Of a stretch of 41,017 nt of DNA, positions 21,416 to 31,700 are shown piece by piece. The translations under genes were made by a program, and so were the position numbers. Under the pieces are notes generated by a model that did no database searches, was not told the origin of the DNA, and saw nothing but the letters and a program-made list of their open reading frames with translations. Source of the stretch: Isochrysis galbana (Eukaryota; Haptophyta; Isochrysidales; Isochrysidaceae); contig CM030932.1 in NCBI GenBank assembly GCA_018136815.1, positions 4,458,270 to 4,499,286 of the forward strand, given 5' to 3'. Within the stretch, counting starts at the first letter, position 1, and each line of letters begins with the position of its first letter.

Positions 21416-23521
21416 ATGAGAGAGAGGTTCGCCCCGGTCGAGCAGAGCGTCAGCGGACGGACACATGGCGACGCGGCATGGGACAGGGAAGGTGCGAAGG
21501 ACCTGCACTCGTCTGGCTTTGGCCGGCGGCTCGGCTGGACGCGCGAGGGCGGGCGCGACGGGGCGCGGCCGCTAGGCCGCGGAGGGCGTGGCTGGCAGCG
21601 GCGGCAGCGGCGCGCTGAGCTTGAGCGTGCGGAAACATTGGCGCCTGCCGAGGCGCTACTCACGACGGTGGAGGATGTGGAGTGGCGAAGCACGCACTGC
21701 GCACCGCTGCCGCAATGGCCGCCCTCACGCTTCTCCAAGGAGCAGGACTGGGTGCTGCTCGCCGACGGAGATGGCCCCTCTCCCGACACGCTGTGGCATT
21801 GGGTGGGCGGGCGCACGGGCCGGCTACTCAACCGGGCAAGCGGCGGCTACCTCAACTACCGGGGCGACGGATTTGTACGCGGGCACGGCGACTCACCGCC
21901 CTTCGCAGCGGCGGGCGACGCCGCTAAGGGCACCCTGCTCTCGCGCGAGCCGGTGGCTGCCGAGCGCTTCCGGCGCGACGCGACGCCGTGCACTCGCCCA
22001 CCCGCCACGTATGCGCTGCGCTTTGTGCGCGGCGGCACCTACCTCGAGGTCGAGCCGTCAGACGGCACGCTCTATGCGCGTGTGAGTGAGTGCTCCGACC
22101 TGCCGCACTGCCTCTGGGACCTCGAGCCGCAACCGGCGCCGCACGAGGGCTGGTTTGTCGCGCGCTCACGGCTGACCGGTCTGCTGATGCGCATGGTCGA
22201 CAATCGACATTTGCCGTTTGGCGGGTGGGACGGTGTCGTTCACAAGGCAAAGCGCAAGAGCGCCGCCCGATTGAGTGCCGAGCGCGCCGCCGCTGCGGCG
22301 GCGCTCGACGGGCGCGCCGGCTGCCCGCTCCGCCGGCCGGCGCAACGCGCGTGGCGCTACAACGGCAGCGCGTATGCCGGCCAGATTCGGCGGGCACTTG
22401 AGCCGTGGCATGCGGGCGGGCTGACCGCCACCGCGCTTGACATGGTCTTCTGGCACGAGATGTACCCACCTCAGAACAAGGCAGAGCAACCGTCGCTCCA
22501 GCTTTCGGTGCGCGATGACGGGCTGCGCTATGTGTGGCAGACGGCCGACGTGCAACCTGGCGGGGCACCTCCGCCAGGCTCAGCCGACGCAGCGCTCCTC
22601 ACAATGGTCGCGCGCGTAGCGCAGCTCGTCAGCCTACCGCATGTTGAGCTCGTCGTGCACACGGCTACGTTACCTAAAATTTTCAAGCAGAACCCCGAGC
22701 CTGTGCTCTCACCCGTGACCGATGAGGCGCACGCCGACATCGCGGCGCCATCAACGTGGACGTGGGAAGCAGCGACGGCTGCACAGCGCGCAGCACCGTG
22801 CGCCGAGGCGGAGGGTCGACTCTCACAATTGCTTATCCCCACCACTTGCGAGGGACCGACCGACGGATTCCGTGGGCCGCTGTGGCGGTGGTACCCCGCG
22901 CACCTCGCAGCGGTGCTTGCGGCGCGCCACCCACGACTGCTGCACGCCGTGCTGCGCAAGGCATGCACGGGGCCTCCGCTTGCTGGGGGCGGTATGCCGG
23001 TGCTCGAGGCGGCGTGGGATCGGCTCGCCAATGAGTCGCTTGCGGCGGCGATCTCGGAAGAGGCACGCGCCGCCGCTGCCCGCTGGCGCGCCCGCCGGCC
23101 GGGCGTGGGCGAGGTGCCAGTGGGCGTGAGCGCCGAGCCGGTGGCCGAGGTGTGCGCATACCGCTGGTTGCTCCTACTCGATGGGACGGGTCCGCCGCGC
23201 GAGCTCCTCGCGCGCATGCGCCAAGGCTTCACTATCTTCAAGCCCGACTCGCCTTACCGCGAGCATTTTTACGCACGCATGGCGCCATGGGTGCACTATG
23301 TACCCGTCACTGAGAACCTGTCCGACCTGCCCGCTCGCGTGCGGTGGGCTGCATCGCATCCCAAAGAGGCGGCCGCCATCGCACGGCGGGGACGGGCGCT
23401 TGCGGACTCGGTGAATGAGCTCGAAATAGCCTGCTACTGGTGGCAGTTGCTCACTGCCATAGCGCCGCTGCAGGTCCACGAGGCGCGTGGCGGAGACTTT
23501 GGCCGCGCTTACGCCACCTGA
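21416..23521 (+). CDS. GT90 (CAP10/POGLUT-like) glycosyltransferase with N-terminal accessory region
   Basis: This is a family 90 glycosyltransferase, the group that includes Rumi/POGLUT O-glucosyltransferases and fungal CAP10, normally acting in the ER or Golgi. From the first in-frame ATG (21416) it has about 701 residues. The C-terminal third carries the family pattern: YRWLLLLDGTG, FKPDSPYREHFYARM, PWVHYVPVTENLSDL, then a helical AAAIARRG and a CYWWQLL end. Upstream, VELVVHTATLP fits the acceptor-side strand of the same fold. Residues about 105-270 (LLADGDG, GGYLNYRG, TYLEVEPSDG) look like a beta-trefoil or similar lectin-type repeat, which is inference. The serine-arginine loop common in the family reads GPPREL here. 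No signal anchor is seen. The frame stays open back to about 21098 and a 5' exon may be hidden by the gap. Confidence 0.82.
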   Translation: MRERFAPVEQSVSGRTHGDAAWDREGAKDLHSSGFGRRLGWTREGGRDGARPLGRGGRGWQRRQRRAELERAETLAPAEALLTTVEDVEWRSTHCAPLPQWPPSRFSKEQDWVLLADGDGPSPDTLWHWVGGRTGRLLNRASGGYLNYRGDGFVRGHGDSPPFAAAGDAAKGTLLSREPVAAERFRRDATPCTRPPATYALRFVRGGTYLEVEPSDGTLYARVSECSDLPHCLWDLEPQPAPHEGWFVARSRLTGLLMRMVDNRHLPFGGWDGVVHKAKRKSAARLSAERAAAAAALDGRAGCPLRRPAQRAWRYNGSAYAGQIRRALEPWHAGGLTATALDMVFWHEMYPPQNKAEQPSLQLSVRDDGLRYVWQTADVQPGGAPPPGSADAALLTMVARVAQLVSLPHVELVVHTATLPKIFKQNPEPVLSPVTDEAHADIAAPSTWTWEAATAAQRAAPCAEAEGRLSQLLIPTTCEGPTDGFRGPLWRWYPAHLAAVLAARHPRLLHAVLRKACTGPPLAGGGMPVLEAAWDRLANESLAAAISEEARAAAARWRARRPGVGEVPVGVSAEPVAEVCAYRWLLLLDGTGPPRELLARMRQGFTIFKPDSPYREHFYARMAPWVHYVPVTENLSDLPARVRWAASHPKEAAAIARRGRALADSVNELEIACYWWQLLTAIAPLQVHEARGGDFGRAYAT

Positions 23522-23770
23522 AGGCACCGCCGATCCCTTTGCGCCACCGAGTGTTGGGCGACGCTCGTTCGCCTTGCTCGTGTGCCATCGGCGTGTAGCA
23601 CGTGTGGGTGCGCGCGGCGGGCTCCGGCGCGGCCGCTAATTAGCGGCATGGCGCATAACGCCTGCTTGCGCTCCAGCTAGTGTCGAGGGAAAGTTGCGAA
23701 GCAGGGGTCGGGGATTGCAGCATGTCGAGAGCAGTTGCTGATGCGGCTAACTAAGGGCTGATTGATAGCA
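23522..23770. other. GT90 3' flank
   Basis: I see no gene or repeat. This is probably the 3' UTR and spacer before the element starting at 23771. Confidence 0.4.
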
Positions 23771-24400
23771 ATTAATTATGTTACTACGTATATCCTAGCC
23801 AACCCCACTAGCAATAGCTAATTGGACACAACTTTTCAGTCCCGGAATCCAACTAAGTTTATACTTAGTTCGCCCATGGGGGGGCATGAGGCCCCCCCCT
23901 CTCTCCACTCATCCCCTGCCATGGGGGAGGAACCACACATCCTCCTGGCATGCCTGATGGCTTGCCAGGAGCACAGTGGCAGGCTCGCCTGTCTCGCGCG
24001 TCTTGGCTTGTCGTGGCCAGCCCATCGCTCCAACCCCCCCTCCCCCCCCGGTCGACAGGCAGACAGGTGCAGCGTGGGGGGCCCAGAGGCTCATAAGCGC
24101 CAGTGAGGGGCCGAGGGAGAGGCAGGGGAGGCAGGGCCCAGCCACCCAGCCCCAGCCTCCTTTGCCCCCTGAGCTGGCCTCCAGGAGCCTCCAGGGGCTG
24201 CCAATGGGCAGCTGCAGGTCTGCCGCAGGCGCGCCATCGCGCGTGCCGCAAGAGAGCGGGGAGAGAGAGCGCGGAGAAGGGGGTAGGCGCGAGCGAGAGC
24301 TCCGCCCACCGAAAAATCGGTAAGTCTCGCGCCTGTTTACAGGATGAGACGAGACAGAGTCCGCCGCCAGCCCGGGAGGCATAGGTAGGAGGAAGGGGAG
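23771..24400 (+). mobile_element. Interspersed element E (relative of 8020-9028)
   Basis: The left end (23771-23856) is the inverted counterpart of 8951-9028. The block 23851-23908 is the inverted counterpart of 12203-12259. From about 23920 it parallels element B in direct orientation through cgcgcctgtttac at 24332. A matching right end with ggggttggctaggatat is not found, so the copy is incomplete or diverged. No transposase is seen. Confidence 0.55.
23943..23970 (+). other. Hairpin in element E
   Basis: tcctggcatgcc pairs with ggcttgccagga (one mismatch) around the four-base loop tgat, at a position equivalent to the perfect hairpin 8053-8080 of element B. Confidence 0.65.
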
Positions 24401-24656
24401 AACGGATCACCGGGGGGGGGGCGCGCGGGCCACCGGACCATATCAAACTAAGCCCTCCACCCCAACCCCCCTTAGTAGTGTACGGGGGGAGCCGCCTGAT
24501 GGCGGGGGGAAAAGGGCCGGGGGAATGGATGGGGAATGGGGGTGTAGAGAGTATGCTGCGTGCTACTTGTAGTGGGTACGAAGCGGAGTTGTCATACTTG
24601 GGCACCCCGATACTAGGAGAAAGATACCAGGGCCCTAGCCCCTAGCCCTAGCCCTA
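24401..24656. other. GC-rich spacer
   Basis: G-rich sequence followed by cccta(g) units near 24633-24657. I see no gene. Confidence 0.4.
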
Positions 24657-24749
24657 GCACTATCTATATCCAACATGTTAGCCGGAGGGCACTATCTACA
24701 TCTAACATGTTAGCCGAAATGCACTATTAGGTTCAAATATGTTAGCCCA
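24657..24749 (+). repeat. Tandem repeat, three units of about 31 bp
   Basis: Units start with gcactat at 24657, 24689 and 24721. Each ends with a(a/c)atgttagcc or atatgttagcc, and the third is the most diverged. Confidence 0.8.
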
Positions 24750-25010
24750 AATCCAAACCTATTCACAAGTTCACAAGCTTACTACGGCCCCGCAGCACTG
24801 CTAAGGTTGAACCCGTATTAGAGTAGTAAGACATCCAATAACAAAACAAAAAACAAAAACCCCTCCGATGAGAGAAACGTTGGGAAAATGAAAATGGGCG
24901 GGAAAAAGAGGGCGGGGGGAGGGGGGAGGTAGTACCGGGGGGGGCCGTGGGGGGGAGATACATGGCGAGGGAGAGAGACGGGGGGCGGGGGGGGGGGCTG
25001 GAAGCAGAGA

Positions 25011-25245
25011 AAGAAGGGAGAGGGAGAGAGAAGAGAGGGGAGAGAGGGAGAGAGAGGGAGAGAGAGGGAGAGAGAGGGAGAGAGAGGGAGAGAGAGGGAG
25101 AGAGAGGGAGAGAGAGGGAGTAGAAGAGAGAGAGAAGAGAGAAGAGAGAGAGAAGAGAGAAGAGAGAGAGAAGAGAGAAGAGAGAGGGAGGGAGAGAGAG
25201 AGAGGAGAGAGAGAAGAGAGGGGAGAGAGAGAGAGGGGGGAAGGA
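25011..25245 (+). repeat. Homopurine (GGAGAGAGA)n tract
   Basis: About 230 bp are nearly pure G and A, with gggagagaga units and agaagagag units in mirror-symmetric arrangement. Such mirror purine tracts can form triplex (H-) DNA. It lies about 550 bp upstream of the STRA6-like start codon. Confidence 0.85.
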
Positions 25246-25797
25246 GAGGGCAGTCCTTCTTTGGGAGGGAGAAGGGTGGTGGGGGAGGGGGGGAGGCGTG
25301 GGGTGGAGGCGGGGGGCGGCTCCGCGAGAGGACCAAAGGGGAGAGGCACGACGGCGAGCTCCCCCCCGGGACCGCAGAGTGCGGGGCGGATGGCCTGGTT
25401 CGATGCGATTGAGTGGCGTCGCGCTCGCACTGCGCCATCATCGCCTCTCTCTCGAGGTATCCAGGGCGTCTCTCGAGGTCTCCACGGCTCTCCTGGCTCC
25501 GAGAGCCTAGCTCAGCCCTCGGGGGAGCGTCTGGACCGCGATGTAGGCGCTGGTAACCACGCCCTCACCTCTTGCGAGCGGATGGAGGGAGGCGAACCTT
25601 CCACGCGCGGCTGGAGATATGTGCGTGCTGTCGGCGGCTCGCGCCGCGGGTATCACGCCGTGGGTGATGCGGGCCACGCGCCGCGCGTTGGCGTGGAGCA
25701 GGAGGCAAATGCTGCGGCTGCGCGCAGCTCGCGGGCGCGGCGCTGCACCGATGGCGTCGCCGTGCTTGACCTCGTCGAGGACCGCGTCTCGCAGCGC
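25246..25797 (+). other. 5' region of the STRA6-like gene
   Basis: The frame of exon 1 is open back to 25261, and an in-frame ATG exists at 25582, but the upstream translation is Arg/Gly-rich without a pattern. The start is placed at 25798 because a hydrophobic leader follows it directly. This stretch would hold the 5' UTR or promoter. Confidence 0.4.
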
Positions 25798-28700
25798 ATG
25801 ACCGGCGTCGTCTTCGTCTTCTGTCTTTTTCTCCTGATGTCGCACCGCTACATCAAGGACGCGGTCCCACCGCCCCCTCCGGAGGTGGAGGTTATCTCCT
25901 TCTCGTCCGAGCTCCCAGCCCTCTCAAATATCTCTGCGCCCCTGGCAAGGCCGCCGGCGCTGGTGCTCTCGGGAGCTGGTAAAGCGCCGGTGGGCGCCGA
26001 GCCACTGGCGGTCGAGGTGGTCAGTGTCCACCACTCTTCGGAGCCGTTCCACACCATCAACTGTGGGACGGAGCATCGCGAGCGCTCGCGCGATTCCATG
26101 CCCTGGCTCAACGAGGCCGTCGCATGCACGCCAATTCTGAGGGGATCGCACAGCGTGTCGGATGACAAGGGGACCGTCAAGCTGCACGACCTGCGCGTGG
26201 TACACGGGCCGCCTGCGCGCTACACCCTGCGCTTCTCCAGCAGCAATGGCATGACCAAGGAGAAGGAGATGACGATGCAGGTGAGCTATAACTGCTCCTC
26301 GAAATGTTGGTGGAAAGCGCACTCCCCAACGCACCGTCTCGCTCCGCTCCGCCACGCGGCTTCACGCCGCAGTCCGCTCACGGCCCCCCGTCGGGACCTC
26401 TTTGCTGTCCTCCGCAGTCCGTTGTCCAGCGCTTGGAGGTGGACGCAAGGACAGTGCCCGGGGCAACGTACCGCGTCTACCCGGGCGGGCCGCTCTTCCC
26501 CGAGGTGACGGTGATCGGTGCCAACGGCGAGCGCCTCGCCAACCACCGCGTGGTAGCGCTCAGCTCGCAAAATGCCCACGGGGCGGATGTTTCGCCGGGC
26601 GAGGTCTGGAGCGTGCATCACCACCTTCGGGGGCAGAATTTTGCGCTGCTCAATGGCACGGTGTCTGAGCCATCCGATCAGGACGGCATCGCGCGCTGGA
26701 CGAACCTGACGCTCGTCGCCTCCGCCTCAAAATGGCTGTACATCATGTTTTACTGCGAGGGCGTCATGGCCTCGTGGAACGACCCGAACGACGCGTACAT
26801 CGCCTCCGCAGCGGGCATCCTCGACCCCCCTACTTTCGTACGCCCCTTTTACGTCGCCGCGGCTAACCAGACCGTCCGGCACATTGTGCAGATCGACGCC
26901 GCGGGCCTACCTCTGAGCTGTGCCACGTTCGCGACAGATTCGGCGGATGGATCCTCGACCAACCGATCGCTCGACGCGCCATGGCCACACGTGATCGACA
27001 TGGTGGAAGGAGTGCCGCTGCGACCCAACAGCATTGCGCGAAGAGCTCCTTCACGACTCGAGGACACTCGGGCCCGGGCTGTACGCGTGGACGAGATTCG
27101 CGTCCGGCTCACGGACGCCGATGGACGACCCGTGCGTGGGGCTCGAGTGGTGGCTGTTGTCGAGACGGCTGCCGGCTTCCAGACTCCCCTTCTCGCGATG
27201 CCTGATCATGCTGGACTCGCCACGCACATGTCTAACGCGGAACGCTCCTCCTTCCCTCATCTCAAGGACCTGCGCCATTCATTATCCGACCCATCGGACG
27301 CGGAGGGAGTCGCCGCGTTCCCGAATCTCGCGTGGACGCTAGCTGGTCGGGCCGACCAAGTCGCCGCCGAGACGGGACACTTCTCGATCCGTGAGACGCA
27401 CCACCGTCTGGCTTTTTGCACGGGCGAGGCCGAGACCGGCGGGCGGTATGAAGGATGCGAGCTGTCGTGTCCTATGTCGGTGCGCACCTCCGTCAAGTCC
27501 CTGCTCTGGAACACCCAGCCGGCAGTCTTGCGCTCGGCGCGGGCTGCTGGCGCGGCTCCCCTAGCGGGTGAGATGAGGTCGTTGCTAGATGCCCTCGCCG
27601 ACGATGCTAGCCTTTTGCGCTCGTCGACCCCATCGGCGTGGGCGGTAGGCGAAGGTAATCGTGGGGTCCAAGGCCAACGGATCTCTGCTCAGCTACTCGA
27701 CATTGACGCGTGAGGACGCCCTTGCCCCGTCGCGCCTGGCGCACAAGAGACCTCTGCTCGGGATACGCATGGCTCCGAGTAGCACTCAGCCTTGCGAACC
27801 CCGTTCACGCGTTCCGGCAATTCCTGAGAGTCGCCGCTTCCATCTCTTGACTGCAGGTGCCTGGAGATGCAGTCGCAGTGCCTCTCCGTGTGTGAACACG
27901 CATGGGCCCCGTCTCATCACCCAAACGCCGCCGAGCCGGCAAACGCAACGGAGCGTGCTTTGCTCCGAGAATGCTCGACTCCTCAGCCCGTCCAATGGTT
28001 CACCGACCTCTGCTTGCGCGGCCGTGTCTCGCGACGCGAGGAGATTCTCGACTGGTCGACCAGCCGGGAATCGGGCTGGCGGCTCTGTGCGGTCCCTATG
28101 AAGATGCGCACCGCTGCCGAGGTGCAGCTCGATCGTAGGGCCGACGCCGCCACCGATGCCGATGGACTCATTGGGCTCCATCTTGCCTACCGCTCGGCCT
28201 CGCAGCGCTTTCTCTCCCGCGCACCAAGACTCGGTCAGAGTGGCTCGCTCCGCGTGGTCCTTGGGTTGGAGCCGTTCGGCACGGATTCTGTCAGCTCGCG
28301 CGCATCGGGGCCCTTGCAGCTCGCCGTTCCGGGGGACGCCACACAACAGCGGGCGTGCGTCGCCATCGTGCCCGAGCGATCTCACGCCCCCTCAGTGTGG
28401 TTGCTTGACGACTCTACGTCAGGCCCGCGCATCACTCCGGACCGGCGGGGCGGCGGAGCGCTGATGCATCCGGTGGTCTCAAATCGAAGTCAGCAAGTGA
28501 TGGTCCCTTGGCTGAAGCGCGACGTATGGAGCGAAGATGTTCTCCCAGTCGTTTCGAGGTACATGGACGCCAACGGCGCTGTACTCTTTGAAGGAGTTTG
28601 GAGCGAGCTGCAACCGCGTCTGAGGAATAAGCCGGCCGGGCAAGGCACTGATGGTGCGAGCCAGCGCAGAGATGCCGAAGATTACGCATCAAGCTGGATC

Positions 28701-31700
28701 ACGGGAGGCGAATTCGCCAAGCAGACGGAGTGGGGAGAGCCCGGCCCAGTCCATCTGCAGGCGATTGACGAGTTCGGTCGTGGAGTGCCCGGCCTTTCAG
28801 TCCGTCTGAGGGCCATCGAGCAAGAGATCTACCCAAACTTCCCCAAATTCGTCAGTGTCAGTACGTGCGCTGGGCCGGATGGCCCGGCGTCGGAGCAATG
28901 CATCACGGGCAGCGACGGGAGCGTGGTTATGGAGACTCGGCCGCAATGGACTCAGCTAGGCGAAGCGTTGCGAGGTGCTGGCTGGGCCGAGCACATATTG
29001 AATGCGCCGACCGGCTCGGTGGCCCTCCAATACGAGGCGTTCGACCCAGCGGACCCCATGGGTTCCCCACCGATTTGCCGCTCTAGTGTCTTCTTGGTGA
29101 GGTCGCACTCGTCAATTGCTCGCGTCGACTGGCCGCTGCACGGTAACGATCGGCTGACGAACACCGCGTTTGGGCAGTTGTCCTCAGATACAAACTATAA
29201 GGAAGCTGACATAGGCTCGACATCACATGTGGTGGAAGTAGATGGTGTAAGGCACCATGTCCTTCGATTGCGTGTTGTGATGAGTGATGCGGCCGGAAGA
29301 CCACTCAAGGGGGCCGAGGAAGCGACTATCCATGAGCTTTCCATGATTCAGGCACCGCCTTATCTACCGGGGGGTGCCGTGAGCACCCGCTCGTGCGATA
29401 CTGCCCGTCGCATGCAACAGGTGCAGCTAGCGTCACATTCGCGCAGCGGCTCCCAAATTGGGTCGTTTGGAGGTGGACCGAACTCGGTCTTCCACCTTTT
29501 CGACGATGGCAGCAGCACTAGCGACAAGCCCGCCTTTGATGAGGCCATGCTCGACGGCACGTGGGTGCAACAGGCGTTCCGATGCGACTGCAGCTGGACA
29601 CGCTACTTTCCGTGCGAGTCTTCAAATAGCGCCTTCAGCCGGCCGCACGTGGAGGCACCATCGCGAGAGCCCCTAGCCGACGGTGCCGGGTGGACGCGAC
29701 GTTTCGGATCCCTTTTCAGCAAGCGCCGCCGCTTGGGCACGAGCCAGCCCAATACCTGGGGCCAGGCGATTGATGGGTTTGGAGAAAGCATAGCTGACGC
29801 GATGAGCGGGGGCGGTGTGCGCAGCAAGCACCTTGCCTCCGATGATGGATCCTTGTGCTACCTCTACTGTTGCCGGTCAGAGAAGCTGGGTGCCGAGGGT
29901 GGTAGCACCCAAGGCGTGGCCGGGACTGGAACCGCGCCTAGCAACTGGGCCAGCGGAGGCGAATCCAGCTCTCCCTTGAAAGCGATGGGCTCAAAGGCGA
30001 TGGAGACCGGACAGAGCTTCGCGCGGGCCGAAGCCTCAATGGAACGGTACATTGATTCGCTCTCGGTTCTGCATGAGGCGCGACAGTCTATCCGCAAGAC
30101 GCAAAAGGAGATAGACGCCCATGTTGCCAACGCGCCCAAAGAGGTAAAACAACGCCTGGAGGAATATTTTGTTGCCGTGACCCTCGGTGGCGACGCGGCG
30201 GCTGCGCTCAGCAAAGTCCAAGACGCCACCAACGCATGGAAGTCAGGCAAGGATATCCTGCATGGCTCATGGACGACGGGCAGTGAACAGGTCGTCGACT
30301 TCGATGCGATTGCCTCATGGCTACGTAGCCACAAGAAAGCGGCTCCCTTCAGCTCCACATCGGTCGACGCCGAAACGGACTCAGCGTGCCGGGCGTATCT
30401 CGGGGCCCCGGAGGCGGGCTTCCCCATAGCCGACGGCTGGCTGCCGCTTGAGGACTTTCCGCTTTCGCCCACCGGCCAGATCATCGCATACCAGGCACGT
30501 ACTTACGACTATGGATCTGCTTGGATAGGGGCAAATGGTGAGCACATACGACCTCACCATCATGTCACGGTTTTCGATGGCACAAAGGTGGGCCAGAGGA
30601 GTTCACGTCGGCGCGGCGACGGACATGGTGGGACACCCGACGTCGGCGAGACATCTGCCAAGTTGGTGATCACAGGCGATGGCTCTTTCCCTGGTCACTA
30701 TGGTTTCGTCGTCGAGGTCAACGGCGTGCAATCCGTTCCCATTTTTTTCGACCACCCGAGCGAATTGAGCGAGATCTCTGTGCACACGGAGCCTGAGCCT
30801 GAGGCCGAGGCAGAGTCACAAGCGGGCCGCGAGAACGTCCAGTCGCCCAACTCGACTTCGGACCTGCGGGAATCCACATGGGTGGTTGGTATGGGACTTA
30901 GCAGGCCGCCGTGCGTCGAGCTACGCACCAGTGCAGGTGCTCCTGTAGTTGGCTATCAAGTACTCGCTCGCGCAGTCAACAAGACACGGCAAATTCCGTT
31001 GCATTGGTCTGCTGAGGCCGCATCGTTGGGATCGACTGAAGCAAGCGGGTTCAAGCTATTTGCCGAGCAAGGCCAATCGCCCGCGTTCCTCGACGTCGAT
31101 GACGATAACGAGCGCAATCCGTTCATCAATCCAACTGGGAGCCGCTTCTCTGACCCCTCGGATGACGGCGGCGTCGCGTGTTTCCCCAACCTGAATTTGC
31201 TCGACGGTACTGACGGCTCGTGCTTCCATTTGCAATTCTACTTTCCGTCACCAAGCGCGGCGATCATGGCTTCTCACTTCCACTGGGGCGGAACCGACAC
31301 CGACTCGCGCAATTCCGACATGCCCGTTGTGGCGGCAACGAGTCACAAACGCCTTTGTGTGATCAATCGGCGTCGTCTCACCATAATTCAGCACGCATCC
31401 GAGGTCACTGCGTCAGGCGTTCCCTTGGCAAGGCCACTTGTTGTCCGTGTCGAAACTCCCCTTCTCCAGGCCGCATCGACGGATAGTTTTGCCCGCGGCG
31501 CCGCGCAAGATGGACGCCATTTCTTGCTCAAGTCTTCAGCACTTTGGGGCAAGACCCTCGTCGAGCTTGTGCCCTTCCGTGTGGGCCTCGTTTCCGTGCG
31601 CACATGCGACAAGCACCACTGGGCTGCGCGTGCGCTGAGGCGCAATCAGTGCGTGTTCGATGGGCCGTTGGCCACCACGTCACGCGATGGTGCTTGCTCG

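Noticed and set aside
24633..24657. cccta-type repeats as telomeric sequence
   Set aside because: Only three or four units of ccctag type occur in an internal position. There is no array and no chromosome-end context.
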